In this document: piece after piece, positions 43,486 to 45,424 of the stretch
Position numbering within the stretch: position 1 is the first letter of the stretch
How the letters are laid out: every line of letters begins with the position of its first letter
Origin: Azoarcus sp.
GTDB taxonomy: Bacteria > Pseudomonadota > Gammaproteobacteria > Burkholderiales > Rhodocyclaceae
Direction of reading: 5' to 3'
Length of the DNA stretch: 45,424 nt
Assembly: GCA_020725025.1 (NCBI GenBank)
Contig: DYFV01000040.1
Coordinates: forward strand, 1-45,424
The notes under the pieces: model-generated
What the model was told of the DNA's origin: nothing
The model's database searches: none
What the model saw: the letters and a program-made list of their open reading frames with translations, nothing else
Position numbers and translations under genes: made by a program

Positions 43486-43917
43486 CTACCCGAATGGTAG
43501 CGGGGCCAATCGATGCTTCGCGGCCCTCTTCGCGAGCAGGCCTTCCTGATGCGCGCGCCGCGCCGCTTCCTTGCGCAGGCGCTCCTTCGCCCGGCAGGCC
43601 GCGCAGCGCAGCGCGGTGGTGAACACGTCGCCCTTGGCGACCTCGTACCACCATTTCTGGCGCACCGCGGTCCATACGCCTTCCGCGCCGCAATCGACGC
43701 AGCGGAAAGGCAGGTCCTCGTAGTAGCCGCGGCGCACGAAGTCCGGCTCGCCGTAGCTGTTGTGCGGCCGCAGCTGCCCGGGCGCCACCGGCGCGGTGCC
43801 GCGGGGACGCGGCGCCTGCACCGGTTGCGCCGCGGGCGCCGGGCGCCGCAGCCGCTTGGCCGCCCGCGCCGCGCAGATCTCCGCCCGGCGCTGTTTCCCG
43901 CTCTTGTACGCTTTCAT
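43486..43917 (-). CDS. zinc-ribbon protein in the rtc operon
   Basis: A 143-residue basic protein with one zinc ribbon. The ligands are C73 and C76 (RCVDCGAEGVW) and C104 and C107 (LRCAACRAKER). The W/Y-rich intervening loop (TAVRQKWWYEVAKGDVF) matches the zf-trcl-type ribbon. Flanks are rich in Arg, Lys and Ala (GKQRRAEICAARAAKRLRR; KEAARRAHQEGLLAKR), suited to nucleic-acid binding. No catalytic motif is visible. It lies between the slipin-like gene (51 bases) and rtcB (43 bases), so an accessory role in RNA binding or repair is a reasonable guess. Confidence 0.8.
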   Translation of the reverse strand: MKAYKSGKQRRAEICAARAAKRLRRPAPAAQPVQAPRPRGTAPVAPGQLRPHNSYGEPDFVRRGYYEDLPFRCVDCGAEGVWTAVRQKWWYEVAKGDVFTTALRCAACRAKERLRKEAARRAHQEGLLAKRAAKHRLAPLPFG

Positions 43918-43968
43918 CGCGGCTCTCCATTCGGCCGGCGCGGGCGCCTCGGCACCTGCGCCGGCCGC

Positions 43969-45108
43969 TCACTCGGCCTTGATCGTCACCAGGCCGTTCA
44001 GCACCTGGTCCAGTCCTCCGAACACCGAGATGCGGTCGATGCGCTCGGCCACGCGCTCCAGGGTCTCCAGCTCCTTCAGGCGCAGCGCGGTCGGGCTGTC
44101 TTCCATCACCTTGGCGGTGTTGAGGAGCGAGCGGGTCGCCGCGGTCTCCTCGCGGCGGCGGATCACGTTCGACTCGGCCGCCTTCTGGGCTTCGACCACC
44201 TGGGCGAGGATGGTCTTCATCTCGCCCGGCAGCACGATGTCCTTCACGCCGACGCCGCTCACCTCGATGCCGAAGCCGGCGAGCTTGCGGGCGACGTGGG
44301 CACCGACCACCTCGTCGATCACCTGCTTGTTCTCCAGCAGCTCGTCCAGGGAGCGGGTACCCACCGCCGCGCGCAGCCCGAACTGCAGCTCCCGGTAGAG
44401 GTGCTCGGCCGGCTTGGCGAGCGCCTCGTGGGCGCGCAGCACGTCGGTGTAGCGCCAGGTGGCGGCGAGGTTCAGGCGCAGCCCGACCTTGTCGCGAGTG
44501 AGGATCTCCTGGCCGCTCACCTCCATGCTCTGGAGGCGGGTGTCCACCAGCTCCACCTGCACGTCCCGGTTGAAGCGCCAGAAGGCCTCCACCCCCGGCG
44601 CCATCAGCCGCTCGACCTTGCCGTCCACCTTCAGCACGCCCACGTGCCAGGCCGGCACCTGCACCACCAGCACGCCCGCGAGGCCCGCCAGGGCGCGGCC
44701 GCGCAGGGCCGGCTGCAGCAGGTGGGCGGCGAGCGCCGGCGCCACGGCCGGACCGGCACGCAGGTCGATCCGCTCGAGGCGATGGGCGACGAGCCCCTTC
44801 CAGAAGAAGCGGCGCGAGCCCGGCGCGAGCACCTCCACCAGCACCTCGTTCTCGTAGCGCAGCCCCGCCTCGTCCTCTCCGAGCGTCATCACCTCGAAGT
44901 GCTCGGCGGCGGTCTTCGGGTCGTGCTGCAGGAGGTAATCCACCAGCGCCGCGTCGTGCATCGGCGCGTCGAGCTTCCACAACTGCACCGACAGCCGCCC
45001 GAACGGGTCGAGGAAACGGTAGCGCCCGGCGCCGAGGATGCGCTCGAAGTCGCCGTCCTTCTGCAGCACGCCGCGTTCGTTCTTCTTCACCACGAAGCGC
45101 TTCAACAT
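43969..45108 (-). CDS. SPFH/slipin-family protein in the rtc operon
   Basis: A 379-residue stomatin/prohibitin-type protein. The SPFH (band 7) domain covers about residues 155-330 (SMEVSGQEILTRDKVGL, GVGVKDIVLPGEMKTI). An alpha-helical tail rich in Glu/Ala follows. Residues 11-49 (ERGVLQKDGDFERILGAGRY and on) resemble residues 155-193 (HVGVLKVDGKVERLMAPGVE and on), an internal repeat. There is no N-terminal transmembrane helix; only a short hydrophobic stretch at 139-151. An AGGAG site precedes the ATG at 45108. It is the first gene of the RNA-repair operon. Confidence 0.85.
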   Translation of the reverse strand: MLKRFVVKKNERGVLQKDGDFERILGAGRYRFLDPFGRLSVQLWKLDAPMHDAALVDYLLQHDPKTAAEHFEVMTLGEDEAGLRYENEVLVEVLAPGSRRFFWKGLVAHRLERIDLRAGPAVAPALAAHLLQPALRGRALAGLAGVLVVQVPAWHVGVLKVDGKVERLMAPGVEAFWRFNRDVQVELVDTRLQSMEVSGQEILTRDKVGLRLNLAATWRYTDVLRAHEALAKPAEHLYRELQFGLRAAVGTRSLDELLENKQVIDEVVGAHVARKLAGFGIEVSGVGVKDIVLPGEMKTILAQVVEAQKAAESNVIRRREETAATRSLLNTAKVMEDSPTALRLKELETLERVAERIDRISVFGGLDQVLNGLVTIKAE

Positions 45109-45424
45109 TTCGATTCTCCTTGTCGTTTTCGGTGCCGGCCTGCGCCGGTCCGGCCGGGCTCGCCTTTCGGCGCCGGCGGGGGGGCGGGCGGCGGGCTTCC
45201 GCGACGGTCGCCGCGCGCCGCAGCGCCCGACGCCCGCCCCTTCCGCCGCGCCGGCCGCCCTGCCGCCTGCGCGGGCCGGGAGCCGGACCGGACCGGCGGC
45301 GGGTGCTTGCGCAGTCCGCGGCCGGCGGGTGTTGCTTGGTCTTGCCAACTGTCTGATGAGGACAGGTTTGGAGGGTAGTGTTCTGAACAGTGTGCAAAAG
45401 CCCGGAGGGGCTTGCAGAGAGGGG
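45109..45424. other. upstream region of the rtc operon
   Basis: No convincing gene lies here; any divergent regulator such as rtcR would be beyond the window. The palindrome TGTTCTGAACA (45379-45389) is perfect. CTGTC and GACAG flank a 7-base loop near 45339-45355. On the minus strand GGCAAGACCAAGC (near 45330) resembles a sigma54 promoter but has GG and GC one base too close. The GC-rich stretch 45120-45300 gives no clear element. Confidence 0.35.

Noticed and set aside
45318..45335. Sigma54 promoter for the rtc operon
   Set aside because: On the minus strand GGCAAGACCAAGC resembles the motif, but GG and GC are separated by nine bases, not ten, and the rest of the consensus is weak. No other GG-N10-GC match was convincing.

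Overview
The window is high-GC DNA from a betaproteobacterium. The closest fit is the Rhodocyclales (Azoarcus, Aromatoleum or Thauera type). This is inferred from a complete aerobic benzoyl-CoA (box) pathway under a BoxR regulator, and from the thiS-thiG-trmB and rph-rdgB-hemW gene orders. I could not run a database search.

Layout. Positions 1-4100 hold a tRNA-Gly(CCC) reading left, then thiS, thiG, trmB and sppA reading right. From 8521 back to 4089 runs one tight leftward operon: a Ser/Thr kinase, a PP2C phosphatase, rph, rdgB and hemW. yicC (8711-9577) reads right and ends in a clear terminator. A four-helix membrane protein (9681-10526, leftward) faces three tandem small heat-shock genes (11007-12413, rightward). 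These are followed by a NERD-domain helicase and, on the other strand, a minimal ProQ-type RNA chaperone.

The core is a benzoate catabolic island, about 14936-41170, built as a divergon around the 289-base boxD/boxR intergenic region. Rightward lie boxR, boxC, boxB, boxA, a beta-ketoadipyl-CoA-type thiolase and a hemerythrin-like protein. Leftward lie boxD, a DUF4863-type protein, benzoate-CoA ligase, a second hemerythrin-like protein and a five-gene Liv-type ABC importer. After these come an alpha/beta hydrolase, a benzoyl-CoA-type thioesterase, a crotonase-fold protein, a quinone oxidoreductase, a rubredoxin missed by simple length cut-offs, a 3-hydroxyacyl-CoA dehydrogenase and an NAD-dependent formate dehydrogenase (fused FdsGB plus FdsA). 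Together they could import benzoate, activate it to benzoyl-CoA, epoxidise it (BoxAB) and open the ring with release of formate (BoxC). BoxD oxidises the semialdehyde, beta-oxidation follows, and the formate electrons are recovered as NADH.

From 45108 back to 41204 runs a leftward RNA-repair operon: an SPFH/slipin protein with an internally repeated module, a zinc-ribbon protein, rtcB and rtcA.

Two families of palindromic repeats are scattered between genes. One is REP-like, with a GTAG head, in four inverted pairs plus a degenerate single copy. The other is C-rich with 10-base arms. Two REP copies supply the TAG stop codons of hemW and fdsA. The boxD/boxR intergenic region carries six TGCA boxes, mostly on one helical face. 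I found no insertion sequence, phage, CRISPR array or plasmid functions.
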